The translations under genes and the position numbers were made by a program. Shown here in pieces: positions 44,372 to 55,217 of a stretch of 64,000 nt of DNA. Numbering within the stretch: position 1 is the first letter of the stretch; each line of letters starts with the position of its first letter. Source of the stretch: Symbiodinium microadriaticum (Eukaryota; Sar; Dinophyceae; Suessiales; Symbiodiniaceae); assembly GCA_001939145.1 (NCBI GenBank), contig LSRX01000715.1, forward strand, positions 91,578-155,577, given 5' to 3'. A model generated the notes under the pieces. The model saw nothing but the letters and a program-made list of their open reading frames with translations. It ran no database searches and had not been told where the DNA came from.

Positions 44372-47145
44372 TGTACCCATAGGAGTGTCCTTCGTCCTTG
44401 ACGCCGCCGCCAGGGAGAGTGCCAGGCGCCAGGAGAAATCCAAGGAAAAGAAGCAGCCCCCTGCAAAGGTCTCCGCCGGAGCCCAAACTTGTAGGACCGT
44501 TGAGGGTTTAGGGGTTTAGGGTTTAGGGTTTAGGGTTTGGTCAGGATTTTGTGTCTATGGTTCGGGGTCCACATAGCTGCTCCGTTCAACGTGGGGTGTT
44601 CCGACAGCGGCTGGTCCCTCTCTAGACTTCCTCGGACAGCCGACCCCAATGTTTAGGGAAATTTAGGGTCTGCCCTGTAGTTGGGCTACCAAAGCTTAAG
44701 CTCCCAAAGAGCTACATCTTCAGACTGTTCATTCGTTTCGCAATGCAAGCAACAAGACTTAGGCCTACATGTTGTAGTGCTTAAGTTTACGGTTGAACTA
44801 GACCACCCTGAAGTCACACATGGACATGCCGTCCATGTGCCAAATGCAATTCTATTTAGTTTTGTGCGCAAGTCTTTGCGGCCCGAACTTAACATCCTCT
44901 GTGCACCTTGAGTTGCTGATGAGGGATTTGCAACTGGCATCTGTGGCTTGACAGACCGCAAGCGCATGTTTAGAATCCCCCAGCCCGTTGGTGGACTGTC
45001 GACCCGCACCCTCAAGCCCTGAAGCACTTAACCCCCGAATCCAAAAAAATCCAAACCACCCAAAACCACCCAAAGCCCCCAAACTCCGAATCCCTGAACC
45101 CGCGAAAGCCTGAACCTCATCACCCGACACTCCAAACTGCTTAAACCGTGATGAGGCTCGGGCATCTCCCTTCGCTACATCTCCTTTCGGCCAAGCATGG
45201 GCCCCTGAAGGGGGGTCCAGGGTTTATAGGGGTTTTGGGTTTGCAGGGGTCTAGGTTTTAGGGGTTTAGGTGTTTAGGGGTTTACGGTTTAGGGTCTTGG
45301 GTTTATAGGGGTCTAGGGTTTATAGGGGTTTTGGGTGTTTCGGGGCTTGGGGCTGAAGGCTTATCGGCGTGTATGGAGTTAGAGACTGACTAGATTTTGG
45401 GATGCAAGTGTTGGTTGATGAATCTAGGTTTTCGCTTCAGCGACCCGGAACACCCCCAACGTTCCGCGGCGAATGCTGGACTTTTTTGTTCCGAGAGTCG
45501 TCGAAGTTCTTTCTTAGTGAAACTTAGGTTCAGGCGAACACAAGCACTGTTGTACAGCCCCAGGTTTGGAATTGAAGGGCCTGCCGTGTTCTGTTGCGCG
45601 CAGCATGTATCACGCAGGGTGGGGTTGGCATGGTAAGCGTAGTGTGGTAGCCACTTGCCAGAAGAACTGAAGCCTGGAACTGTTGCGCCTGCTAGGTTCT
45701 CCCACTTCCGGATCTTCGAGTCCTGCCCAGTTCGTTCAGGTCGCATGCTTTTGTATACCTATACAAAGGAGCCTCATGGAATACGATATTAATCAATCAT
45801 GAAGGCCTCTTTCTGACTGTATGTCGACCTTGAAAGCAAAGCTGAAGACCGCGAGGACTAGCTACAAGGTAAAATACGTAGAATGTACACCAGAATGGTT
45901 GGCTCGACTCGGAACCTCTAGGCTCTGCAAGTGCATGAGAATCCATGTTCTCCAGACCAAGCGACAGCAATAAGCAAAAGCACGGTTAGCTGTCACCGTG
46001 ACCTAAATCCGGCAGCTCTGTACACCTGCTCCTTGAACCTCCAAAAGAACTCTCAAACCTGCGCCGCATAAATCATAACTCATTGTTATACAATAACGAA
46101 TGAAGACACACTGATCATATATAGCAATATACGCTACTCTGTAGCCTACACGCTGTGGCGCGTGCCCAAGGCACCTGCACCCATCGCAGATCCCGAGGGT
46201 GATCCAGAGGGCGCCGGCGAGGCAGCTTCATTCCATGCATTCTGTTAATAAACGCCCAAGTGTCTCAAGAGTGTATAGGGTTTTGGGCTTAGGTTTAGGG
46301 TAGGTCCTAAATCGTATGAAGCCGTTGCAGTAGGCTTCGGGGCTCGGCCCTTCTTGGGCGGTTGCGGGTCAGGGCTTGTAGGGCTTTGGGTTTATGCTGG
46401 GTTGCTCTGAATCAAGAGCCTAACGCGAACTTGAAGTCATTGTGAGGTTCGGCTCTGAAGTTAGAAGGCTGCCTGGCTTGAAGCACTGCCTGTCATTTCA
46501 GCCAAAATCAGAACCGACTTGTGGTATTTTGTTTTGGTCTGGCAAGAAGCTAGCCCAACAATGAGCTGCAGCCCAAGTTCAAAGAAAAGCCCCAATCCTT
46601 AAACCCCCCCCCCAAGTCTCTCCAACCCTAAACTGCACTCAACTCTACAACCCCAGACCCCCAAAAAATCTCGAACTCCCAACGAAGACTTGTGCCCCTT
46701 GTTGGGTGATGTGGGCTTGAAGAGCCCCGGGCCTTTTGGCCCGAAACGTCGGCCCAAACCCCTCCCCAGCCCTTCCGGTTTAGGGTATAGGCACGGTTTT
46801 AGGGTTTAGGGTTTGGGGTCGGTATAGGGTTTGGGCTAGAGGGTGGATCCCTTGAGGTGGGGCCCAACTACAAGAGGGGTAGGTGCTGTATGGGAACACG
46901 CTGAAGGGATTGACTTGTTGATCCCCCCTCGGGGGGTCTGGGTTATGGCTTTAGGGAAAGGGTTTAGGGTTTAGGGTGGCTTTAGGGAAAGGGCTTATAG
47001 GGTTTAGGCATTTCGGTGTTCAGGAGTTTAGGGCTTGTGGTGGAGGGCTTAGGATTGGGTTTGGGGTTGAATGCAGCAGTAAGGAGTTCGACTTTTTGAG
47101 GGCTGAGGCCTAGGGATTTGGGTTTACCTGTAGCCGAAGAAAGAA

Positions 47146-47234
47146 TACATGTACCCAAGTAGTATATACTTTGGCCTTCAAGTAGTCCCTATACAGGTAC
47201 TTTGGGGCCCAAGTATATACTACTTGGGTACATG
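47146..47234. mobile_element. MITE-C copy
   Basis: CATGTACCCAAGTAGTATA and TATACTACTTGGGTACATG are near-perfect inverted arms. Confidence 0.75.
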
Positions 47235-47514
47235 GACGCTTCGGGTATACAGCCATCGCAGTTATGAGCAGGGCCATGAACCGTAGGCGGAGACAAGGCA
47301 GTCTGAAAGGGTCCTTCCATGCGTTTCGGTTTCAGGGTTTTCAAGCCGTGCCCCTAAACCCCTAAACCCCTGAACCCCTAAACCCCAAACCCTAAACCCC
47401 CAAACCCCCAAACCCCTAAACTNTGTCCAGGGTTTAAGACCTAATGGCTCTGGTGTTTCGGCTCAGGGGCCTGCTGCGAACTTGGTACGGTGTGGGGTTT
47501 CGGGTAGGTCTCCC

Positions 47515-47619
47515 TAAGGGTCCATGTACCCAAATAGTATATACTTTGGCCCCAAACTACCTATATAGGGACTACTTTAAGGCCAAAGTATATACTATTT
47601 GGGTACATGGACCCTTAGG
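47515..47619. mobile_element. MITE-C copy, complete
   Basis: CTAAGGGTCCATGTACCC and GGGTACATGGACCCTTAG flank inner arms around TAGTATATACTTTGG. Its interior and right arm are duplicated at 51709. Confidence 0.75.
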
Positions 47620-48040
47620 GTCTGGTACTCAGGAATCTGACTTTATCTCATTACCTGAATTGAACTGCAGTTCCTGGGTCAGATGCATGGTTTATGGACT
47701 GTTGGCAGGGACTTGCTTCAACCGAAGAAGGCACTGTCACCTCGTATCCTGATTCCCGCGTACGCCAGCCGGAGCCTACACCCTCAAATGCCCCTAAACC
47801 CTAAACCTAACACCTAGATCCCAAGACCCTGCTCCCAAACGCTAAATCCTAAACCTCAAACCCTTAAGCCTAGACCCTAAAGCCCTAAACCCTAACCCAG
47901 ACGCTAAACCCTAAACCTCAAGCCCTAGAGCCTAAACCCCTAACAAATTCATCCTGGGCCTTCCCTCGAAAACTTTGGAATCCTAAACCTTATACCCTAA
48001 AGCCTACCCATAGCGCTCCTTAGTAGTTCCTTTTTGGGGT
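47544..48040. repeat. 0.5 kb duplication, copy 1
   Basis: Matches 51709-52205 at a constant offset of 4165 bases, identical wherever I compared. The right limit falls within a MITE-A element (48007-48109), after which the two copies continue as different MITE subfamilies. Confidence 0.9.
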
Positions 48041-48109
48041 TACCTTTTAGGATCCTTAATATAAAATTGGTTAAACCAAGAAAAGGAACTACAACGGAGA
48101 CTATATAGG
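48007..48109 (+). mobile_element. MITE-A copy, hybrid of two subfamilies
   Basis: The left end matches the common subfamily and the 52172 copy. From GGGGTTACC onward it follows subfamily B (GGTTAAACCAAG, CGGAGACTATATAGG). TA on both sides. Confidence 0.75.
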
Positions 48110-48788
48110 TAGACTTGAGGATGCTAGGATCGAAGATCTTAGCTTGAGGGGCGAGCCGCCAGGCTCGGAAGACAACCGACCACCTGGCAATTCATCCGAG
48201 CATGTGGGGTCTAAGGACCCTAGACCCTAAACTCTAAAGTTTAGGGCAGAGTTTTGGGTTTAGGGGTGGGGTTTAGGGTAGGGTTTTGGGTTTAGGGCCC
48301 AGCAGGGAAGGGGTCGGAGTTGTTGGTATTCATTACATGTAAAAGGGGGGTTGCTATTAGAATAGTAGTATCCCCTGAGTCCTTATGAACCCTAGCAAAG
48401 AGGACTACCTAACATGTAGGATGGCCCCCCCCTTATATATGGTCTTCATAGGGGGGGGTGACCCTTGGTTCGTTCGATCCACCGGTGCATGCGGAGGGAT
48501 ATCTGCAGAAAGTGATGAAAAGATCATCGACGCACGTGAAGTCTTGCCCGTCCTTAATCCTCAACCCTTAAGAAACACACGTGTTACCGTGGTCTGTGTT
48601 CCTCCATTACCCCCCCAGGGGGTGGGTCAGCATATGGATGATGCGAAATTGGCCCCGGCCACCTAGTGACCCCCACCCCCCCCCGCCACTATTACGCATT
48701 TTGGTTGTTTGGGGGGGGGGTTGTAGGATCCTGGACTTACACCATAGGCATTTCTTCAGCCCAAGACCCCACAAGCTGAGCCGTAAAT

Positions 48789-48870
48789 CCCATAGGCTCC
48801 CTAAGTAGTTCCTTTTTATGGTTCATCCTAAAAGGTAATCCCAAGAAGGAACTACTAAGGAGCCTATGGG
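48789..48870 (-). mobile_element. MITE-A copy, reversed, internally shortened
   Basis: CCCATAGGCTCCCTAAGTAG to AGCCTATGGG, with part of the interior missing (GGTTCATCCTAAAAGG). Confidence 0.75.
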
Positions 48871-49524
48871 TAAGCCCTACACCCCTAGTCCGAAACTGCG
48901 TAATATTTGGCGTAATATGGGACGCATGATTGTTGCCCCTGGTTCGTCATTATGGGAGCTTTGCAATAAATCTGGTAACTCGTAGCTCCACCTAGCGGGT
49001 GCTTCTTTTGGCCCCAAAGTGCGTGATGCTTTCCATGTTCTGTTTCCCCATGCACCCCAAACTCCCTCAACCCTACGTGAACTTAAACCCCTGACCCCCT
49101 AAGCCCCAAACCCTATAAACCCCTGAGCCCCAAACACCTAAGCCCCGAACCCTAAACCCTAAGCCCCAAACCCTAAACCCTAAGCCCCAAACCCTAAACC
49201 CCTATAAGCCCCAAACCCCTGAACCGCATCGCATTTCATCGTTGAGCTCTTTCTGAGGGGCCTTTGCAAACTCTGTAGGCCCCCATTCACCTCGCTCACG
49301 TTCCCGATCTCGAGCGTTTGTGTGGCTCCGGGACTGGGGTAGAAGGATTCAGTGTTTAAGGCTTAAGGACTCAAGATGTTGTGGATTCTAGAAGTTAGCA
49401 TTTCAGACTTGTGAGCACTGAGCATTGGAACGGATGACAGGCGAAGAGGATCATGCACCGCCAGCTGCCGTTCCGCCATCGCCGCCGCTTGGGCGTAGAG
49501 AAGTCGTCAGAATGGTTCGATTTA

Positions 49525-49623
49525 CCCATATAGGATATAGGCTCCTAAGTAGTTCCTTTTTGTGGCTTATATCTAGAATCCTATAAGGTAATCCCAAAAA
49601 GGAGCTATTAAGGAGCCTATGGG
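49525..49623 (-). mobile_element. MITE-A copy, reversed
   Basis: TA-flanked, with an extra TAGGATA word near the left end; interior TCTAGAATCCTATAAGG. Confidence 0.8.
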
Positions 49624-50329
49624 TAGTAGCTTAGTTTTGGGAGTACCCCGTAATAGTCAGCCCAATGGAGGAGGCATTCAGGGTATTTGACTTGGGATCC
49701 CGTAGACGGGTTTCTGTATGACCTGCAGTTGCAAGATTGAGCCATTTGCAGCCAAAGGAGCAATCCGCGGCTGGTGGGGGGCGGGAGGGCGGGTGTAGTG
49801 GCTGATGGGCTCAGTGAGACCCCGGACAGCCACAATAAAATCTCGTAGCCCAAAAATCAAGAACCGCTTGGGCAGCTGTAGGTTGAGGGTGTGACCTGGA
49901 CTCGAAGGAGCACCAAAACAGAGTGTACAGTCTGGCATCTAACACTCGAGAGGTGACGACTACTGGACGAATCAATAGCAACACGCGTATTTGAGAATCA
50001 CATCTTTGTTGTCAGAGTAAACCCTAAACCCCTAAACCCTAACTATTGGGATGTTGGCTTCTTGCTGCTGCGGTATTGTTTGATTATTAGGTATTTGGAC
50101 CCGTGGGGTTGGATCCTTAGCAAAAGAAGTTATATGGACAGGTCGGTCCCGAAGCCCACAAACCCGGAGCCTGAAGCCAACACTCCGGGCCAAAAGCAAA
50201 AACCCAAACATCATGCGTCCTCCACCACCCTAAACCCTCCATAGGAGGTTTTCAACACAATTTCAACCTTTACGTAAAACAACCCGACACAACCGTTCAT
50301 GCCGAAACCCTATAGACACCAGAAGCCCC

Positions 50330-51000
50330 GAAACCCTACACCCCAAACCCTAAAACCTATACACCCTAAACCCTAAACCGCTAACCCCTAAACCCTGAAC
50401 CCTAAACGCCGAAACCCTAAACGCCAGAAGCTAGAAACCTTTTGAAGGCTACGCACCAGCCTGCCGGCATACTCTCCCTTCGCTCAACCGTCATGGCCTG
50501 AGTTTTGGGATGCAAGCCCTTGTAAGGTGTGGGCTTTGGGTTTTTTTTGGGTTGAGGGCTTGGGGCTTCAGGGTTTAGGAGTTAAGGAACCCAGGGTTTA
50601 GGGTTTAGGAGTTGAGGAAGCCAGACTCCTTATGTACGGAGCCGAAGTCTGCGCAGGAAGCCGTTGGCCAAACCCCTAAGCCCGACCTTACACCGCAACC
50701 CTAAACCCTAAACTAAACCCTAAACCCTAAACCCTAAACCCTAAACCCTAAACCCTAACCCTAAACCCTCAGCCCCCAAAACCCCTGAGCCCACAGGCCC
50801 AAGACGAGAACAGCTTCTGGTTTGAGCGCCAGGATTGCATGATGCGGGCTTCGACAACCCTAGACGCACTCTAAAACCTCGACATTACCAGCACCCCCCA
50901 AGCCCTAAACCCCTAAACCCCGAACCCCTAAACCCCTAAACCCTAAACCCTAAACCCCTAAACCCGCTAAACCCTAAATCCTAAATCCTAAACTCCAAAC
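50330..51000. repeat. dense CCCTAAA telomere-like clusters
   Basis: Includes the cleanest run in the window, several consecutive exact AACCCTA units at about 50697-50770. No coding potential was seen. Confidence 0.85.
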
Positions 51001-51045
51001 CCCACAAGTACCTTTCAATAGAGGCCTGCGGGTCGTTAATAGTGG

Positions 51046-51160
51046 GTACTCAGAGACTCCAATATCCCTTAATTAAGGAATATACCTTAATCCACAGTAG
51101 GGATCCTACCATAATTTAAGGTATATTCCTTAATTAAGGATATTGGAGTCTCTGGGTACT
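51046..51160. mobile_element. MITE-D copy
   Basis: GTACTCAGAGACTCCAATA and its complement near 51141-51159, with inner arms TTAATTAAGGAATATACC, form a long hairpin. Confidence 0.75.
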
Positions 51161-51708
51161 CCGGCTCGAAGGAGGGGCACTTGGGGGGTGTTGGTAGGCC
51201 CAAAACTCGAAACTCTCAGCCATACAGCGTCATCCTTCAGAAACAGTACCAAGAGTAGAAGGTTTCGGGAATCGCTCCATGGCCTACATTCCAGGATCCT
51301 TGTATTTCGGTTTTCAGCCCGAACCCCTTACGCCCCAAGAGCCCGAAACCAGAAATTAGAAGCACCCTAAGCCCCAAACACTAAACCCCAAGTCCAAAAT
51401 CCGAAGCCCTAAGCCCCAAGCCCTGAAGCCCAAACCCTAAACCCTAGGTCCCGAACCCTAAACCCTAAACCGATTCCCGAGCTAAGACTTAGCAGACGGA
51501 AAAAGGCCCTCAAAAAAAAAAAAAACCCTAGGTCCTGAACCCTAAACCCTAAACCCTAAGTCCCTTCTTTTTCAGGGCTCGAGGCCCCCCCTCGCCGAGG
51601 GACCTCGCAAAGCTGTACGAGGTGCTGGATGCGGCCCGAAATCCTGAAGGCTTGCTACTTGGCATTGCTTACAGAGGGGTTTAGGGTTTGGGATTTAGGG
51701 TTTGAGGN

Positions 51709-51782
51709 CTTTGGCCCCAAACTACCTATATAGGGACTACTTTAAGGCCAAAGTATATACTATTTGGGTACATGGACCCTTA
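51709..51782. mobile_element. MITE-C copy, left arm missing at the N
   Basis: Begins at CTTTGGCCCC right after the single N and continues to GGGTACATGGACCCTTAG. Confidence 0.7.
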
Positions 51783-52205
51783 GGGTCTGGTACTCAGGAA
51801 TCTGACTTTATCTCATTACCTGAATTGAACTGCAGTTCCTGGGTCAGATGCATGGTTTATGGACTGTTGGCAGGGACTTGCTTCAACCGAAGAAGGCACT
51901 GTCACCTCGTATCCTGATTCCCGCGTACGCCAGCCGGAGCCTACACCCTCAAATGCCCCTAAACCCTAAACCTAACACCTAGATCCCAAGACCCTGCTCC
52001 CAAACGCTAAATCCTAAACCTCAAACCCTTAAGCCTAGACCCTAAAGCCCTAAACCCTAACCCAGACGCTAAACCCTAAACCTCAAGCCCTAGAGCCTAA
52101 ACCCCTAACAAATTCATCCTGGGCCTTCCCTCGAAAACTTTGGAATCCTAAACCTTATACCCTAAAGCCTACCCATAGCGCTCCTTAGTAGTTCCTTTTT
52201 GGGAT
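51709..52205. repeat. 0.5 kb duplication, copy 2
   Basis: Begins immediately after a single N at 51708, cutting a MITE-C element in half. The right limit is inside the MITE-A copy at 52172-52261. Either a recent duplication or an assembly join. Confidence 0.9.
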
Positions 52206-52261
52206 TACCTTATAGGATTCTAAATATGAGCCACAAAAGGAACTACTTAGGGGCCTATGGG
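52172..52261 (+). mobile_element. MITE-A copy at the right edge of duplication copy 2
   Basis: TA-flanked. The left end is identical to the 48007 copy, while the rest is of the common subfamily (GGGATTACCTTATAGG). Confidence 0.8.
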
Positions 52262-52858
52262 TAAAGCCTAGATGCCAGACCCATTTGCTAAGTATGGACA
52301 GCATGATTAGGGCGATCGTACATAACCTAATCCCATCCATCTATATATTATAACTACGATCATTCATTTGCTAACGTTTAGCAGGTCCTGTACCGGAGAA
52401 ACTCAGAATTCCTCGGTTTTAAGGGCCACAGTAAAAACACGGGGTAGAATCTACGATGGAACTGTAGAGCCAAGGGCTTTTGGGCATTGCGGGTTGAAGA
52501 GCTCGAACGATTGCCCAGATGGCTCGTGACTGTTCTCTTTGTTCTTGGTATGCCGAAGACCTGTCTCTTTAGGGCTGTAGCTTCGGGGCTAGGTTCCTCA
52601 CTCTCTCTCTCTCTCTCTCTGTCTTTTCTCTCTCAGACTTAGCAAACAAGCAAGGGCTCCTGATTTGCAACGTTCTGCGCTAGCCTCGCACAGATTCTTA
52701 GGCCCGTGGCCATGAGTACCAGGCAGACATTCCCCGGTTTGACGGTTAAATAGGTTTACCATGGAACCAGGTGCCCTAAAGCCTGAACCCTAAACCCTAA
52801 ACCCAAGGATTCAGGCTGCAGGGCCTAAGCCTGCGACCTAAATCCCTGCCACCCTTCC

Positions 52859-53041
52859 CCTGGGGTTCCAAATAGCCCAAAGTAGGTACTATTTACAGAC
52901 TTTAGACCCCAAAGTGGGTACTATGTACAGACTTTAGACCCCAAAGTAGGTACTATTTACAGTCTTTAGACCCCAAAGTAGGTAATATTTACAGACATTA
53001 GACCCCAAAGTAGGTACTATTTGTATACTTGGAGCCCTACG
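52859..53041 (+). mobile_element. MITE-B copy with internal 32 bp tandem expansion
   Basis: Same ends as the 23486 copy, but the interior AAAGTAGGTAC...AGACTTTAGACCCC unit of 32 bases is repeated about four and a half times instead of once. Confidence 0.8.
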
Positions 53042-53195
53042 GTTCTGCTCCTCGAAGCAACCGTTGCTGATTTCCAGGCACTTCCCGACGAGGATCTCCA
53101 GGCCGCTTTGGTCCACGTGGTAGACCCGGGGATCCAATAACCTACCGTTTTAAGGGTTCTACCGTCTAAAAAAGGGGTCATAACCTACTATTTTG

Positions 53196-53391
53196 TTCTT
53201 GGCTGCTTCCCTTGTTGAGAATGATTCCAACGCCGACGGCTGTTCACTCAGAGCGTGATCCAGTGACCCTGTTTGAGCCCGTACTGACTGGCAAACTTGG
53301 CAATGGAAGTTTCCAGTTTTTTTCCACCAAGCATCATACGAGCTTGTGCAGCCCGCCGCCCGACCGCAGACAGGCACCCGTGCGCAGCGAG

Positions 53392-53431
<40 letters not shown>

Positions 53432-53552
53432 CGAGAGAGAGTGAGGGATTGAGGGATTGAGAAAGATAGCGAGACAGATGCTTGGACGACAGGGAGCAGC
53501 TGGGCCAGAGGTTGCTGCAACGGCGGAGGCGCAGAGCGGTCGCGTGTCGTCT
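53196..53552. other. unique left flank of the tandem array with a GA tract
   Basis: This is unrelated to the array units. It carries a (GA)n run (about 53392-53450), the opposite strand sense to the CT tracts in the array spacers. No gene is recognised, although a frame is open across it on the minus strand. The junction with the array at about 53553 is sharp. Confidence 0.4.
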
Positions 53553-54922
53553 TGATTCCGCACATGCTCTCCTTCAAGAGCCAATTGTTGGCTTCCCCGA
53601 CATGAACAAGCAGGGTGGTGGTGTTTGAAAGGGGTACCCGTGTTCTCGAGCAACCCGCTCTGCCAAACCACAGGGGTGCCTCCAGTCTAAGTAAAGCAGC
53701 AAAGCAGTTGCGCTGTTGCTGCGTGTTGCTTGCTGTGGGCAATTGTTGTGCTACATTTTTTGAGTCTTTGAGCTTTCTTGTTTGGTTCCCAGGTTGAGAT
53801 GCGCCGTGAAGTTCATGGTTGTTCAATGCAAAGCCCGGAATGCCACAGGTAGCATCGACAGATGACCACATCCAATTAACAAGCAGAGCAAAGACATGCA
53901 AAGATGCAATGGCATCCACACATGCAAACACGCAACGAAAACAACACCAGCACAACGAGGATGGGTAAAGGTTATATAGATATACAGGCAGCCACACCGC
54001 CAGGTGGCATCTGTGCCGGAGCCGGCGACGACGGCTCAGGCGCACACAGTTTGTTTTTGTTGATTTGTGTTCGGGTTAACCCCCTCTGCCCGAAAATACG
54101 CAGCTCTTGCGCGATCTTTACACCCCAAACCCGTGGGGTTTAGGGTTTAGATTTTGTTTGATTACAGTTCAGGTTTTATTCTGGCCTTAAACCTTAGACC
54201 TGAACCTGTAGGGAGACCCTTTAGCTTCTTAAACCCATCCAAACGAGCCCGGGGTTGAAACCTTAAACTTCCAAAGACTTAAACCTTCCAAAACCGTTCT
54301 AGGAGCCTTCAGCATCAAACTCAATGTGGGGACTTTCCGAAAGTAAGGGGTACCTTATTGTGGGGTCCTTATAACAAAGATCCTACTATTTAGGGTACTA
54401 TAGTAGGGTCCACTATTTTCGGAAACTCCCATGTAGTTCGAACGAAAGGGATGCCCTTGTCACGCCAACACCGTTAAGCCTGAACCCTGCACTGTGAACT
54501 CTACCTGAACCATCTAAGCACTAAACCCAAAACCCTCAGAAGAATTCCTTGCCAGCAGCAGTAAGGTTTCGGTAATTGAGATAGCAGTTCTGCTGTGAGC
54601 CTCCAACGGTGAATGCATGTCGGGCTTGAGGTGATGAACATGACCAAGCTCTGTGCTATGTTGCCCCTGTTGCCCCTGTTGCCCAGCACAGCTGAAGATC
54701 CCATCATTCGCAAGGACGCTGCCGAAGATCCCTTGGCCACCGCTGAGGCGCAGTTGTTGTTTGTCCAGACTGGTTTGCAAGATGATTACCTCAGCAGGTC
54801 ACTTAGGACCCGAGAAATGCAGATACTAGTCTGTGAGATCCCTTTTGCCGGATGTAGCCCAAGATCCCAAGATTGGTGTCCGTAGTTTTGTAGATCTGCA
54901 GCTCGAAGTCTTCACCACGTAG
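53553..54922 (+). CDS. array gene copy A, 5' part missing (unknown protein, exon structure unresolved)
   Basis: This is the first array copy. It lacks the start codon region because the array begins inside the unit. It retains the block EPIVGFPDMNKQGGG (from about 53579), the AG-flanked block VEMRREVHGCS (about 53794-53850), VASVPEPATTAQAHT (about 54006-54050), AEDPIIRKDAAEDPLATAE (about 54691 on) and the C-terminal block DPKIGVRSFVDLQLEV ending at TAG 54920. Relative to other copies it has three extra codons (Leu-Pro-Leu) just before AEDP, an in-frame length change. A 110 bp MITE-like insertion sits at 54325-54435. The gene family is not recognised. The copy is probably a truncated pseudogene or is fused to foreign 5' sequence. 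Confidence 0.35.
54325..54435. mobile_element. MITE-like insertion (family H) in array unit A
   Basis: About 110 bases are absent from units C-F. The ends are inverted: GGGGACTTTCCGAAAGTA on the left and the complement of TACTATTTTCGGAAACTCCC-like sequence on the right. ATGT flanks both sides, while empty units have ACGT at this place, suggesting a 4-base target duplication. Confidence 0.6.
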
Positions 54923-55217
54923 AGTTGCCAGGATGTGGGTTTGAGGCTAAGTCTACTTAATCGCTTTGGCGTTGGGCTGAGGGTTTGTGCAAGGTTTGGT
55001 GTGGATGGTGGCTTGTCTTTGGTCTGAACTATGTAGCTCTCAGACCCTCTCGCTCTCTCTCTCCCTCCCTCTCTCTCTCTCTCTCTCCGGCTTTGTCTCG
55101 ATCTCTCTTACTGTATGCACGGCCTTTGGTTTACCGTATACTCGTTCTAGCTAGTTCTGCACTTCCAAGTTCCGGAATCCACCAGGTTCTTATGAACTTG
55201 CTAACCTGCTGACAGCC
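54923..55217 (+). promoter_or_regulatory. array spacer A/B with CT tract and acceptor-like site before the next start
   Basis: This 295-base spacer separates the stop of copy A and the ATG of copy B. It holds a CT-rich tract (about 55044-55111), then CTAGCTAGTTCTG, then CTAACCTGCTGACAG immediately before CCATGACC. A pyrimidine tract, a CTAAC branch-point-like element and an AG close to the start codon fit a spliced-leader trans-splicing acceptor. No TATA-type promoter is apparent, as is usual in dinoflagellates. The role is inferred. Confidence 0.45.

Larger units (their letters stand above)
35960..53195. other. gene-poor block with dense telomere-like repeats and MITEs
   Basis: Apart from the items listed, this is unique mixed-GC sequence studded with CCCTAAA or TTTAGGG words (notably 45220-45340, 46780-47000, 47340-47420, 47780-47945, 49080-49215 and 51360-51560). 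A CT tract ending in CTCTCAG at 52603-52638 resembles the array's CT tracts. No gene with a recognisable domain was found. Confidence 0.55.

Noticed and set aside
50690-50775. True chromosome end
   Set aside because: The run of AACCCTA is short and flanked on both sides by long non-telomeric sequence, so it is interstitial.
53159-54045. 170- and 265-residue minus-strand frames across the left array edge
   Set aside because: They include the (GA)n tract translated as Ser/Leu runs and run antisense to the conserved blocks of unit A.
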